NCBI GenBank assembly: GCA_012034805.1
Contig: JAAUOP010000047.1
Span: forward strand, 1 to 32,049
DNA: 32,049 nucleotides
DNA from: Synechococcales cyanobacterium CRU_2_2
GTDB lineage: Bacteria; Cyanobacteriota; Cyanobacteriia; PCC-9006; JAAUQQ01
Direction of reading: 5' to 3'
In this document: positions 1 through 9,374 of the stretch, piece by piece
Layout of the letters: each line of letters opens with the position of its first letter
Numbering within the stretch: the first letter of the stretch is position 1
Made by a program: the position numbers and the translations under genes
The notes under the pieces: model-generated
Databases searched by the model: none
Seen by the model: the letters and a program-made list of their open reading frames with translations, nothing else
What the model was told of the DNA's origin: nothing

Positions 1-2439
1 CTTGGCTGGTGCTAAACAGAGGAATTGCTTCTAGCTGTTCAGGACGCTGGAAGCGACCCAGGGGCAGTTGTACATTCACATCGATCAGCCGTGAGCCGCG
101 TTGCAGTTGGGTGGGCACGCTGCCGGAGAGGGCGGTTTGGACGGTGTCGCCAATTTCAACGTTAGACAAGCCGAGGTCGGCGGCGCGGTTCCAATCTGGG
201 ATGATTTGCGTCTCGGGCCGGGGGGGGTCTGCATCTGGGCGGTAGCGCGCGAGGGTGGCGCGATCGCTCAACCGTTCAACCACCTGCTGGCCGGTTTGCT
301 CCAGCAAAGCCGTATCCTCTCCCTGCAAAATCACATCAATATCGGCGCGCACCGGCGAATTGCTCAGGAAGAGACCGCGCACCGACGAAGGACTCAGACG
401 AATCCGAGTATCAATCAGGGGCAATGCTTCCAATTTTTGACTGGCCGTTTCGACCCAGGCGAGCAGATCAACACCGGGATTAAAATTCAGGCTACTGGAG
501 CCGCGCAGGGCGTTGCTAGTGGTGGAGTTGCCAAATAAAGCTCCTCCCGCTGTAGTAAAGGTCGCTGCAACCTCCGGTTGCTCAAGCAGCCATTGATCGA
601 TGGCTGCCATGGCCCGTTGGTTTTGGGTGACGGAGGTGCTAGGGGGAAATTGGACACTGAGTTGGGCTTGGCCGGTTTGAATTTGCGGCAGGATTTCTTG
701 GGGGATGCGATCGAGCATCCACAGGCTGCTGCCTGTACACAGCACAACGGCGAGGGCGATCGCGACCCCGCCATGGCGCAGGAACAGTCCCAGTAGCTGG
801 GTGTATCTACCCGTGATCGCCTCAACGCTGCGGCGAAACCCAGACAATACGTTTCGGTGGGATTTTGACTGGTGCTGGTGCTGGGAATTGTCCTGGGAAT
901 TTTGCCGGGAGCCGAATTGATTGCCCAGCCGGGCCGCCAACATCGGCACGACGGTGAGCGCCACTGCAAGGGAACCCGCCACGGCAAAACTAATGGTCAG
1001 AATCAGTTCGTTGAACAACAGCGAGATAAATCCGCCCACCAGCAAAAAAGGAACCACCGAAACCAGATTCGTCGTTGTCGAGGCCAGCAGTGCCGACTCG
1101 AGTTCCTGACTGCTGGCTTCCACTGTTCGCACCCAGCTCTGGCCCTTCTCATGTCGCGCTTGGGCAATATTTTCCAGCATGACAATGGCGTTATCGACCA
1201 CAATGCCCACCCCCATGGCCAATCCGCCCAAACTAAACACATTCAGCGACAGACCAAAGAGGGACATCAACACCAGCGCCACGAGCGTCGCCAACGGAAT
1301 AGCTACCACCACAATCAGTGTTTGCCCCAGGGACCCGAGAAAAAGAAACACAGCGATCGCCGCCAGCCCTGCCCCCGTCAGCCCTGAGCTGACCACGTTT
1401 TGGATCGAGCTGCGAATAAAGCGCGACTCGTCGAGGGTGGGGGTGAGCACCAAGTCCGCCGGAATCAGCCCGGACTGACGCAATTCTTCCAGTTTGGCCT
1501 TGACTCCATCCACGGCGGTGACCGTATTGGCATCGGGCTGTTTTTGAATACTGATTTTCACTGCCGGTTCCCCGTTTAGGGTCACAAACACCCGTTGTTC
1601 CTGGGTCCCATCGACAACGGTCGCGATATCTTGGAGCCGCAGGGCGTTGGGGGGATTGCCGCCGGAGTTACCAATTTTGAGCGAACGAATCTCATCAACC
1701 GTCTCAAACTTGCCCACCAACCGCGTCAGCCTTTCGTCGCTGCCGCCGCGCAAGAGGCCGCCGGAAATGTCTTGGTTGCGATCGCGCAGGGCCTCTGTCA
1801 CATCCCCAATGTCCACCCCCGCTGCCTGCATGCGCTGCAAATCCAAATTAATTTGCACCTCCTCTTCAACACCGCCCGAAACATCTACATTGGCCACTCC
1901 TGGCACCCGTGTGAGTTCGCGAGACAACTCCTCATCACTAAAAATTCGTAGGGCGACGGGGGGGAGCGATCGCGACGTCAATGCCATTTCATAGATCGGC
2001 AACTGGGAGGGGTCAACCTTAAACAAACGTGGCTCACCCAGGTCTTCGGGGAGGCGATCGCGCACGCGGTTCAGCGCTGCTGTGGCATCGTTGAGGGCCT
2101 GGTCAATGTCGTTACCTGGCTCAAAGTACAAATCCACACTGACGCGTCCCTCTCGGGTTTGGGAAAAACCTGAGTCACACCGGGCGTGACGGAGAGGGCT
2201 TCTTCCAGGGGGCGGGTCACCTCGTCCACGGCGACCTCGGGCACGAGCCCCGGTGCATCAACTCGGAGGCCAATGCGGGGATAGGTAATCGATGGCAGCA
2301 AATCTACCGGCAGGCGAGTCAGGGCAAACAGACCCAAGACCACCACTGCTAGACTCAGCACCCCAGTGGCAATGTGTTGGCGAATGGCTAGGCGGGTGAG
2401 GCTCCAGCCGGTGGTCGGCGAGGGAGGGGGAGACGCCAT
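1..2439 (-). CDS. RND-family efflux transporter, inner-membrane pump (partial, one frameshift)
   Basis: Inner-membrane RND (HAE1/AcrB-like) proton-driven exporter; the substrate cannot be read from sequence. The ATG at 2439 is followed by the first transmembrane segment and the family signature LPSITYPRIG. After about residue 92 the frame breaks at an A5 run (2164-2168). One extra base restores an open frame all the way to base 1, about 813 residues of an expected 1000 or more; the C-terminus is outside the window. TM4 carries the proton-relay motif GIVVDNAIV with Asp-Asn near residue 415, matching the AcrB Asp pair position. The start lies 5 bases after the adaptor stop codon, so the two are cotranscribed. 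The break is probably a consensus error, because the rest of the protein is intact, but a real pseudogene is not excluded. Confidence 0.9.
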
Positions 2440-2444
2440 GACTG

Positions 2445-3950
2445 CTAAAACTCCGAAGTGAGACTACGTTGGACGACTTGGTCAGACTGGAGTGGGCGAT
2501 CGCTCTTGGCTACATAGGACTCACCGGGCGTTAGCCCCGTCAAAACTTCCACTTGGCCATTGCGCAGGGTTCCCAGGGTGACAGGTCGGGCAACGACCTT
2601 GAGGGTCTTGCCTGCTCCGCTGAGGGTGAAGATTAAGGCGGTTGCTGGGTCATCTTCTGGGTCATCTTTGGGGTCATTTTTGGGGTTGTTTTTGGGATCG
2701 GTTGCTGAGTCTGCTTGCGTTTCTGGTGCTTGAGCTTCTGGTGCTTGAGCTTCTGGTGCTTGGGTTTTTGGTGTTTGGGTTTTTGGTGTTTGGGTTTTTG
2801 GTGTTTGATTGCCTGAAGGTTCTGGGGGTTGATTGGCTTTGGAATCGGTCTGCTCGCCCTGGGCGATCGCACTGATCGGCACCACCACCGCCTGCTTTTC
2901 ACTCACATTCACGCGTGCCAGCAAGCCACTGCCCAGGGGCTCTGAGGTGTCTAACAAAATTTCCACGGGAATCAGACGACTCGTGCCGTTGGCTACGGGC
3001 GAGATTTGGCTGACCGTTCCGCGAAACGACTGACCGGGCAGGGCATCGAGTTGTACCTGCACTTTTTTCCCGAGAGCCATTTGTCCGCGCACTTGATCCG
3101 TCACCTCAATCACGACCAGTGTCTCGCCCAGGTCGCCCAGGGTCAGAATTTCCTGCCCGCTTTGTACAAAATCCCCCGCTTCCAACTGCTGACTGAGAAC
3201 AACCCCGTCGATCGGGGCTGTCAGGGTTGTGAATGTGCGCTGTTTGTCCGCTTGGGTGAGAACGGCTTGCTGAGCCATCAGTCGCTGCTGGGCCGCTGCG
3301 ATCGCCTGGTCTTGACTTTGCAACTGAGCCTCTGCCGAGAGCACCCGCTGCTCTGCAACCCGCAGTTCGGTTTGGGCAAGTTCGGCCTGCTGTTGGGCGA
3401 TCGCCCCTTGGCCCAAGAGCGATCGCAGCCGGGCCGCATCCCCACGAGCCTGTTGCCGCTGAGCCTTCGCTTCGTCGAGGGTGGTTTGTACTTCTGCCAG
3501 CCTCGCTTTCGCCTGGGCAAGTTCCGCTTGTCGCACAGCAAGTTCTGCCCCGGCTTCTTGAACCGCCGCTTGCAGCAGCGAGGCATCGAGCTGGCCGAGG
3601 GACTGTCCCTGGCTGACGCGATCTCCCACCTCCACATTGAGGCTGAGCAACTGGGCACTGAGCTGCGATCGCAGCGTCACCTGTCGTCGCGGCTGCGTGC
3701 TGCCCACATAAGTTCTGCTGTCGTCAAGTTGACTGCGCGTGGCCTGGAGAATTTCGACGACGGGAGGTTGGTCTAAATCGCGCTGACCGCCTTTACCCCC
3801 CCGACTGCCTCGCCCCCCGCCCCCTGTATTGCCCCGCGCTTGGGCAGAGCGCCCTTCTGGGTTGTCTGCGTTGGGGCCTGCGTTCGGTTCAGACAGCCCC
3901 GCACAGCCTATCCATCCCAAACTCAGGGCTAGCCAGATCAGGGGGGCCAC
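2445..3950 (-). CDS. RND efflux periplasmic adaptor (HlyD/MFP family), probable lipoprotein
   Basis: Periplasmic adaptor linking the RND pump to an outer-membrane channel. I chose the GTG at 3950: it has a GGAGG eight bases upstream, and the product then begins with a short hydrophobic segment ending in GWIGC, a plausible though imperfect lipobox. A longer frame to a TTG at 4106 lacks these. The 501-residue product has a biotinyl-lipoyl half (GDRVSQGQSLGQLD), a long Ala/Gln-rich coiled-coil hairpin with a channel-tip-like segment (RLRSLLGQGAIAQQQ), the second lipoyl half (APIDGVVLSQQLEAGDFV), a beta-barrel domain and a C-terminal membrane-proximal domain. A Thr/Pro/Gln then Asp/Pro-rich linker of about 60 residues, encoded by tandem repeats, splits the last two domains. 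It is the first gene of the operon with the pump. Confidence 0.9.
   Translation of the reverse strand: MAPLIWLALSLGWIGCAGLSEPNAGPNADNPEGRSAQARGNTGGGGRGSRGGKGGQRDLDQPPVVEILQATRSQLDDSRTYVGSTQPRRQVTLRSQLSAQLLSLNVEVGDRVSQGQSLGQLDASLLQAAVQEAGAELAVRQAELAQAKARLAEVQTTLDEAKAQRQQARGDAARLRSLLGQGAIAQQQAELAQTELRVAEQRVLSAEAQLQSQDQAIAAAQQRLMAQQAVLTQADKQRTFTTLTAPIDGVVLSQQLEAGDFVQSGQEILTLGDLGETLVVIEVTDQVRGQMALGKKVQVQLDALPGQSFRGTVSQISPVANGTSRLIPVEILLDTSEPLGSGLLARVNVSEKQAVVVPISAIAQGEQTDSKANQPPEPSGNQTPKTQTPKTQTPKTQAPEAQAPEAQAPETQADSATDPKNNPKNDPKDDPEDDPATALIFTLSGAGKTLKVVARPVTLGTLRNGQVEVLTGLTPGESYVAKSDRPLQSDQVVQRSLTSEF
2647..2808. repeat. Coding tandem repeats (12-bp and 15-bp units) in the adaptor linker
   Basis: Five diverged 12-bp units (2647-2706) are followed by six 15-bp units (2719-2808). 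Read on the minus strand the 15-mers give repeated TPKTQ and APEAQ pentapeptides and the 12-mers give DPKD-type tetrapeptides. Both periods keep the reading frame. The repeats lie between two folded domains of the adaptor. Confidence 0.9.
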
Positions 3951-4546
3951 CCTTTCAGCCTCCGCCGCGCTCTTTTTCCGGCCCCAGCACCCCTTTGCAT
4001 CAATCCCATCGTCTGTGCTCCAAACACCGTAGTACTTTCTGTCAGTTACGACCAACTTGTGATCACCGAGTTGTGCCTGAAAGTTACAACTCGATGATGA
4101 TGACAATTCGATGATGAAGTCATGACCAGAGATTCGACGGAATTCGATTCACGATTAATCTCCGTTGATTTGATCTTCCTGGTTTAGTTATATAGATTTT
4201 TGTTGCGACACGCTCGAGAAAGGGATAGGAAAAAAGGGTCTTGCCCCTCAGGCGTAGTTCCCCTTTGTTCCAGATCGCTCCCTCTAGTACTTTTGACGGC
4301 ATGGAAGTCGGTACAAGCTTCTGTGAAGCAATTGGGGTTTGCACTCTGGCCAGGTCACCCCCGCAAAAGGGGTCGTAATGAGATTCGTCGCGGTGTGGTT
4401 TGTCACGGTGTGGCTAGTCGTTTATTGGGCCCGTCGCAGTCAGGTTTCTCGCACTCTGATCCGTCGCGCATCTATCTTGCTCCATAGACTCGTACCCTGC
4501 CTACCCGTGTGTGTTTCGTAACCTGTTGTCAACGGCAAGTATCCCT
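3951..4546. other. Intergenic region upstream of the efflux operon and the small plus-strand gene
   Basis: About 600 bases with no convincing gene. Short frames exist on both strands but have no recognisable content or ribosome site. It holds the inverted repeat at 4067-4093 and one copy (4234-4259) of a 26-bp motif that recurs at 6699-6724. The efflux promoter should lie here on the minus strand; I cannot place its -10 box securely. Confidence 0.5.
4067..4093. promoter_or_regulatory. Inverted repeat upstream of efflux operon
   Basis: Perfect 8-bp arms CGAGTTGT / ACAACTCG with an 11-bp spacer, 117 bases upstream of the chosen adaptor start. The size and symmetry would suit an operator for a dimeric repressor such as TetR-type efflux regulators. 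No regulator gene is adjacent, so the role is inference. Confidence 0.35.
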
Positions 4547-4990
4547 ATGCATCTTCCCTATCATGACGCTCCCAGTTTTTCGGAACCGAGGGTTCTGAGG
4601 CGATTGCTTGATGCGGTAGTGGCCGCCTCTCGGGCGGTCGTTGGGGTTGGGCGGCGGGCTACCTTGATACCTGGGTTGGAGCCCTTGTCCGATGTCGGGC
4701 TGAAGCGGTCACTCCGTCCTTGGTTAAACGATGGCTGGACTGCTCAAGGGGGCGCTGTGGCAGGCGCTTCGATGCTAGGCTCGACGCTCTCGAGTTTAGC
4801 GATAGACAACTTGGAAGATGGCGGATATTTGGATCAAGACGCCCAGCAAGAACGGCTCTACCGGCTCGAACGGAGCCTTCAGCTGGCCTATGCCATCGGC
4901 GATCGCCCCACGATTCGCCGTTTAGAAACCGATTTGGAATCCCTCACCGGTTGGCGCTTTCGCCACCATCGGCTCTGGCTAGAGCAATAA
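4547..4990 (+). CDS. Hypothetical protein, small, charged C-terminal helix region
   Basis: I do not recognise the family. The frame opens at a GTG (4511); the ATG at 4547 gives 147 residues, and neither has a clear ribosome site. The N-terminal half is Arg/Ala/Val-rich. The C-terminal 60 residues look like an amphipathic helical domain, with ERLYRLERSLQLAYAIGD then RRLETDLESLTGW, suggesting a small conserved fold, possibly an interaction module. The frame contains no membrane segment or signal peptide that I can defend. It converges on mnmH, with a 12-bp tandem repeat between the two stop codons. Confidence 0.55.
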   Translation: MHLPYHDAPSFSEPRVLRRLLDAVVAASRAVVGVGRRATLIPGLEPLSDVGLKRSLRPWLNDGWTAQGGAVAGASMLGSTLSSLAIDNLEDGGYLDQDAQQERLYRLERSLQLAYAIGDRPTIRRLETDLESLTGWRFRHHRLWLEQ

Positions 4991-5001
4991 CTGGCCCTGC
5001 A

Positions 5002-5049
5002 ATTGGCGCTGAAATTGGCGCTGAAATTGCCTCTAAAATTGGCTCTGAC
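5002..5049. repeat. 12-bp tandem repeat across the mnmH stop codon
   Basis: Four units of an ATTGGCGCTGAA-like 12-mer: two identical and two diverged. The array starts 11 bases after the stop of the plus-strand hypothetical gene and covers the minus-strand stop codon of mnmH at 5033-5035. Confidence 0.85.
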
Positions 5050-6085
5050 GCATCAGCCTTTGCGCCGCTGCCACCGGACTCAATCCGGCAACATCCACGG
5101 ATTGTCGTGGCACTGGGCGGCGTCCTAGGTCGTGGCCATAGGCCTTGTCATAGTATTCCAGGATAATTTTGATCGCAGGTTCCAGCTTGCCCTGGTCAAT
5201 CCATTGGATGGCGGCTTGGGTGCGCTGGGTGCCGAGACGGCGGCTGATGCGCTGGGTTGCTGTGATCAGCTCCAGAGGGCTGGCTTCGCCGTAGACCTGC
5301 CTCAGGAGGGCGACGCGCTCGGCCTGGGTTCGTTGAACTTCGAGAATGGGCGATCGCTCCATTTGCTCAAACACCTCGGGCGGAACCCGACAGCGACCCA
5401 CTTGGGCGCTCTCTGCCTCAACCCAGAGTGGGCATTGGGGATCGAATGTTCGCCAAGCCATAGCAATCAAATTTTCGAATTGTTCAGTGCTGGGCTGGGG
5501 CGGCAGACCCAGGCTGCCGTAGCTGCTGCCGCGATGGTTGGCTAGGGCCTCCAAGTTGAGCACCTGTTCGCCCAACTGTTGCAAGGCATCCAGAATCAAC
5601 GTCTTGCCGGTGCCGGTCATGCCGCCGACAATGCAAATGGATTGGGGTTGGCTCAGACTCGATCGCACCCAACGCCGAAACGTCTTGTATCCCCCTTCTA
5701 ATACCGTGGCCTCGAGTCCCGCCGTTGTCAGCAACCAGCCCATGCTGCTGCTGCGCATGCCGCCCCTCCAGCAGTGGAGCCGCACCTGGCCACCGAGCGC
5801 TAGCTGTTTGGCCTGCCGAACAAAGCCTGCCATTTTGGGGCCGACCTGTTCTAGGCCGAGCTCCACCGCTGCATCGCGCCCCTGCTGCTTGTAGCAAGTG
5901 CCGATGGCAGCACGCTCACCATTGGAAAACAGGGGAAAACTGATCGCCCCTGGAATGTGGCCTTGGTCATATTCTCCTGGACTGCGAACATCCAGGATGG
6001 GGCCAGGGCTCAGGAAAAAGGTGTCAACGGAATTAGCGGAGAAAGGCGCAGAGGAAGCAGCGGAGGAAGCGGCAGACAGTCCCAT
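5033..6085 (-). CDS. mnmH: tRNA 2-selenouridine synthase (rhodanese + P-loop)
   Basis: Converts 2-thiouridine to 2-selenouridine at the wobble position of certain tRNAs, using selenophosphate, through a geranylated intermediate; cytosolic. The 350 residues show a rhodanese domain (LDVRSPGEYDQGHIPGA near 31) with catalytic Cys105 in HCWRGGMRSSS, then a P-loop GGMTGTGKT at 154-162 and the family-typical EAESAQVG. The length fits the family. The ATG at 6085 lies 8 bases after the stop of the 108-aa gene, so the two look cotranscribed. The extreme N-terminus is a Ser/Ala repeat. No selD is visible in the window; without selenophosphate the enzyme could make geranylthiouridine instead, which is inference. 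Confidence 0.92.
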   Translation of the reverse strand: MGLSAASSAASSAPFSANSVDTFFLSPGPILDVRSPGEYDQGHIPGAISFPLFSNGERAAIGTCYKQQGRDAAVELGLEQVGPKMAGFVRQAKQLALGGQVRLHCWRGGMRSSSMGWLLTTAGLEATVLEGGYKTFRRWVRSSLSQPQSICIVGGMTGTGKTLILDALQQLGEQVLNLEALANHRGSSYGSLGLPPQPSTEQFENLIAMAWRTFDPQCPLWVEAESAQVGRCRVPPEVFEQMERSPILEVQRTQAERVALLRQVYGEASPLELITATQRISRRLGTQRTQAAIQWIDQGKLEPAIKIILEYYDKAYGHDLGRRPVPRQSVDVAGLSPVAAAQRLMRQSQF

Positions 6086-6093
6086 GTTTGAGT

Positions 6094-6420
6094 TTAGGCG
6101 GCTTGCAAAAACTGCTGGTTGAGCAGGGTCAGAAAATCTTCAACTGTGACAGCCTGGGTCAGCAGATCGGGATCTTCAATGGCAATACCCAATTCGTTGC
6201 TGAAGTCGTCTAGGAGCGACATTTCCCAATCAAACCAGCAGACTAAGGGGAGATGGAGATCTTCGTTGAGGCGATCGCTCGGCAAAATCCGATCCCACCA
6301 CAGTCCAGAGTAGTCCGCCAAGTGGGCATAGACAAACCGCACCACTGGCAACACCATGCCGCGCTGTCGCCAAAAGTGCTCAAACCAGTCCTCGGCGCTC
6401 ATGGGCGATCGCGCTCCCAA
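6094..6420 (-). CDS. Small hypothetical protein upstream of mnmH (acyl-carrier-like features)
   Basis: A 108-residue acidic protein with Trp-rich N-terminus (EDWFEHFWRQRG) and the segment PSDRLNEDLHLPLVCWFDWEMSLLDDF split by conserved-looking acidic positions. The pattern of a DRL..DL motif followed by helices recalls small acyl-carrier-like proteins (DUF1493 type), but there is no clear DSL phosphopantetheine site and the call is tentative. An internal ATG at 6402 would remove six residues that overlap a HIP1 site. It ends 8 bases before mnmH, so it is probably the first gene of a two-gene operon. Confidence 0.6.
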   Translation of the reverse strand: MGARSPMSAEDWFEHFWRQRGMVLPVVRFVYAHLADYSGLWWDRILPSDRLNEDLHLPLVCWFDWEMSLLDDFSNELGIAIEDPDLLTQAVTVEDFLTLLNQQFLQAA

Positions 6421-6698
6421 AAGCCGCGGTTGATTCGACTGCGCAGCCGGAAGTCCGGACGCATTTCGGAATAGCTCGCGAGATCCTGCCCAGTTCGTTC
6501 AATAATTCGTTCAATAAGTCGAAACATGCACCGCACTGATAATCGTAGATAAGAGATGGAGCAACTGTGCGACTCGACGCTCGCCCACCCCGAGCAGCCC
6601 ACTCTAGGATTATTGTTCCCCGCTTTCGCTTAGAGAAATTATCGGTGATTTCGTAGCAAAATCCCTTTTGCAGCGGTTCATCTATGCAAAAAAAATAC

Positions 6699-6724
6699 AA
6701 GGGTCTGACCCCCCAGGGGTAATT
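6699..6724. repeat. Second copy of a dispersed 26-bp motif (other copy 4234-4259)
   Basis: Both copies begin AAGGGTCT, continue with CCCC, CAGG and GTA at matching positions, and agree at about 22 of 26 bases. This copy contains the palindrome GGGTCTGACCC followed by CCCCAGGGG. Both lie in intergenic DNA next to an A-rich stretch. Confidence 0.5.
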
Positions 6725-6808
6725 TTAAAGCTGCTCTTGACGCTGATTTCTACAGGTGATCTTTAGGTGACCTTAAACCAGACTCCAATCAAAGACTCAT
6801 GAAGACTC

Positions 6809-6842
6809 AAAAAAAGGGGGCCAGAAAACTCTGCTCCCCCTT
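6809..6842 (-). terminator. Rho-independent terminator of the cupin gene
   Basis: Read on the minus strand: stem AAGGGGG / CCCCCTT (6836-6842 with 6814-6820), an inner CAGA / TCTG stem with a four-base loop, and a run of seven T at the 3' side. It lies 31 bases past the cupin stop codon and is the cleanest intrinsic terminator in the window. Confidence 0.85.
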
Positions 6843-6872
6843 GCTAAGGTGTGTCCAATCTAGCGGTCTTGC

Positions 6873-7283
6873 CTATTCGCGGGAGTAGTCATCCTGGTAG
6901 CGAACAATGTCATCTTCGCCTAAGTACTCACCGTTTTGAACCTCGATCAGCACCAGCGGCAACACGCCAGGGTTTTCGAGGCGATGGGGCGTGCAGGCGG
7001 GCACATAGGTCGATTGGTTGCTGCCCAAGAGTTTCTCTTCGTCGCCGCAGGTCACCCGCGCCGTGCCAGAGACCACGATCCAGTGCTCGCTGCGGTGGTG
7101 GTGCATTTGCAGGCTAAGGCGATGACCCGGTTTGACTTCAATTCGCTTGATTTTGTAGCCCCGGCCTTCTTCCAAAATGGTGAAGGAGCCCCAAGGGCGC
7201 AGTTCGGTGGCTGCGATCGTACCCGGAGCAACGGCGGGCAAAACCAGATGGGAAGAGGTGGGAACTTGCTGAGCTTGAAGCAC
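6873..7283 (-). CDS. Cupin protein, type II phosphomannose isomerase / ManC C-terminal domain-like
   Basis: Stand-alone 136-residue cupin of the type II phosphomannose isomerase family, which interconverts mannose-6-phosphate and fructose-6-phosphate and feeds GDP-mannose synthesis. The diagnostic order is present: RPWGSF near residue 30, KPGHRLSLQMHHHRSEHW with metal-ligand histidines, GSNQSTYVPACTPHRLENPG, and IEVQNGEYLGEDDIVR. I chose the GTG at 7283 because AGGAG lies seven bases upstream; a TTG at 7301 has no such site. It is monocistronic, with its own terminator. Isomerase activity of short stand-alone forms is inferred from the family only; a sugar-binding role is possible. Confidence 0.88.
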   Translation of the reverse strand: MLQAQQVPTSSHLVLPAVAPGTIAATELRPWGSFTILEEGRGYKIKRIEVKPGHRLSLQMHHHRSEHWIVVSGTARVTCGDEEKLLGSNQSTYVPACTPHRLENPGVLPLVLIEVQNGEYLGEDDIVRYQDDYSRE

Positions 7284-7732
7284 GGATAAACTCCTTTGCA
7301 ATAGGAAAACGATAGAGGTGCGATCGCGACTGAAACCAGGCCGTGAAACTAGACCGCGAAACCAGGTCGCAAAAGCCGTGTGGGAAGGGTGTGAGATGAA
7401 CGTGAAATGAAAGCAAAATGCAGGTCGAGGATGAGAGCTGCCGGTGAGCCGGGGTGCTTATCTTCTTCTGGATACCAGTACAGCTCCCCAGATTGCGGAA
7501 AGTTTGACGACGAATTTAGCCAGCGGTTGTTTCCACCGGAGTGGCGTAGCGTGCTGTCCAAGCAACCCCAATCCAGCCCATGCTCACCCGCTCATGATCA
7601 AGATTGCGACTCTCATTATGTTGGTGACCCTAATGATTTCGATCTTAAGTGTTTGATCCTAATGATTGTGACCTTAGGGTTGGGCCGGGAAGGGTGACCT
7701 GGATCTGTCTTTATCAAAGAAATATTGCGCGA
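7284..7732. other. Intergenic region, no gene recognised
   Basis: About 450 bases between two minus-strand genes. Short plus-strand frames lack any recognisable content. Near 7625-7680 a diverged duplication, CCTAATGATT twice, is flanked by ACCCTAA and TTAGGGT, which could pair. The cupin promoter should lie in the 7284-7400 part. Confidence 0.45.
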
Positions 7733-9324
7733 TTAAGGCCGCTTCAAAAACAAACCCAGCCCACTGTGAACCCGCGCGGCGGAGCGGGGCGAACGGTTGA
7801 TGATTTGTCCCCCCAGAAACAGTTGAGTGGAGCTGCCGCCATCTAGATTCAATGCCTGCACCGCCTCCATGGACTGGAGCAGGCGCGCGAGTTCGGCGAG
7901 GGTGGGGCCTTTGCCGCCGACGCGCTCGTGGACTGTGATCAACGAGAGGGAGCCATCGGCAAAGACCGCTGCGACGCTGCGGGGGGCCTGCTCGCGGATA
8001 AAGGCGCTGCTGAAGCCTTCGGCGGCGGCATCGAGGACGATGCGACGATTTTGGATCAGCAGTGGCCCTGCGCCGAGGAGGTTGGGCGATCGCGCCAACC
8101 CCGAAGACGACCAATGTTGGGTCAGCTCTAGGGCCGTCCCGACCGGAAGCTTCGCGGCTCCGCTGCGATTTGATCGCGCCACCAGCAGATAGTTTTTTAG
8201 GTCGCTACCGCCTGCTTGCCCAGGCAGACTCAGCGGGAAGGTCTCGGTTCCCGCCTTGCCGCCTTGCCGCTGCTCGATCACCTGGCCCCCTTGTACATAA
8301 ATCAAGACTTCATTGTCGGTGAAGGGGGTATACGTCAGGCCCCAGGCAGCGGTGTAGCGGGAGAAACCGGCTTTGAGATAACCACTGTTGAGAGCAATAC
8401 TCTCCAAGCTTTCGCGGGGAAGAGTGCCGGGGTTCTGGTCGGAAGGGAGCGAAGGCTGGAGCGTTTCGGTGAGGGTGAGGCGATCGATAATCACCTGCCC
8501 TGCCTCGTTCCAGCCAATGGCCCCGCGATCGAGAATCGGCCCTGACAGCCACTCCCCCCGGCTGCGCAGGGCTGCGAGGGGGGCTTTGTTATTGCGGTTG
8601 AAAAAGCCTGCGTTGAGACCGGCGATCGCTCCCCGCGCCATTAAGGTTTCATCCAAGCGGGCAATCCCCAGCATGCCGTTACCTTGGGGCCACACCGGTC
8701 GCAAATCGAGGCCAACCTGCTGGAGGTCAAGGCGCAACTGGGTCACCGGAAATTCGGCCCCACCGACGCGCACATAGGCCTGCTGCCAGCGCACACCCTC
8801 GGCCCAGGCGATGTCAAGGGGGCCAAAGAGAGTTCCGGGCGATCGCCCAGCAAAAAATTGGAAATTTGCGCCATCGACTGGGTCTGAATGCGGAGTGTTT
8901 TGTCCTCAACCTGAATCTGCCAACCGGCTTCGTCGATCAGCGGCTGCAGATCGAGATAGCGATGCTGAGCCGTGAGGTAGGCGGGCAATTCCAAAAACCG
9001 GCTATTTTCTTGCAGCGGCCCACTCCGCCACGCAATTGGCTGTCGCTCGGGCTGGTCTGTGTTGAGCAGATCAATCCCACCGAGCTGACGCAGGCCCACG
9101 TCGCTGATGCCCAAGACAGGTCTGCCGTCCGTTTGCCACTGCGCCCAGGGCATCGACACCCGAATGCCGTTGATGAGGATCGTTTGGCCCAGGATCGTTT
9201 GGCGGTCTTGGGGGAACGGGCGGTCTGGCGCAGGTGTGCGGGTTTGAGGCGCGGACTGCGCCCAGGCGATCGCGGGCAAACTCGCCAAAATAGCGGAAAA
9301 CAGCCCCAATCCAAAGCGAATCAT
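7733..9324 (-). CDS. Secreted phosphodiester glycosidase-like protein (NAGPA/DUF2233 domain), one frameshift
   Basis: Probable exported protein with a phosphodiester glycosidase domain (family including the uncovering enzyme and bacterial exopolysaccharide-associated proteins). The ATG at 9324 has AAGGAAG upstream and opens a signal peptide ending AIAWA|QS. An N-terminal copper-amine-oxidase-like domain follows (LGQTILINGIRVSMPWAQW; RYLDLQPLIDEAGW). The catalytic-type domain holds ARGAIAGLNAGFF, TDNEVLIYV, AVFADGSLSLITV and ALNLDGGSSTQLFL near the end. The frame breaks at a G5 run (8818-8822); a sixth base restores one 530-residue protein with the join APPLDIAWAEGVRW. Most likely a consensus error. 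Confidence 0.87.
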
Positions 9325-9374
9325 ATTTCTTCCTTGACTTTCTCTTACTGGGGTGACCGTCGATCTGAAGATGG

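Larger units (their letters stand above)
6421..6872. other. Intergenic region between the 108-aa gene and the cupin gene
   Basis: About 450 bases without a credible gene; a minus frame of about 106 residues here has no recognisable content. It holds a duplicated 12-mer TTCGTTCAATAA near 6497-6520, the second copy of a 26-bp motif (6699-6724) and the cupin terminator (6809-6842). Confidence 0.5.

Noticed and set aside
4120..4344. A 74-residue minus-strand frame before the efflux operon
   Set aside because: No ribosome site, no recognisable content, and it overlaps the region expected to hold the promoter.
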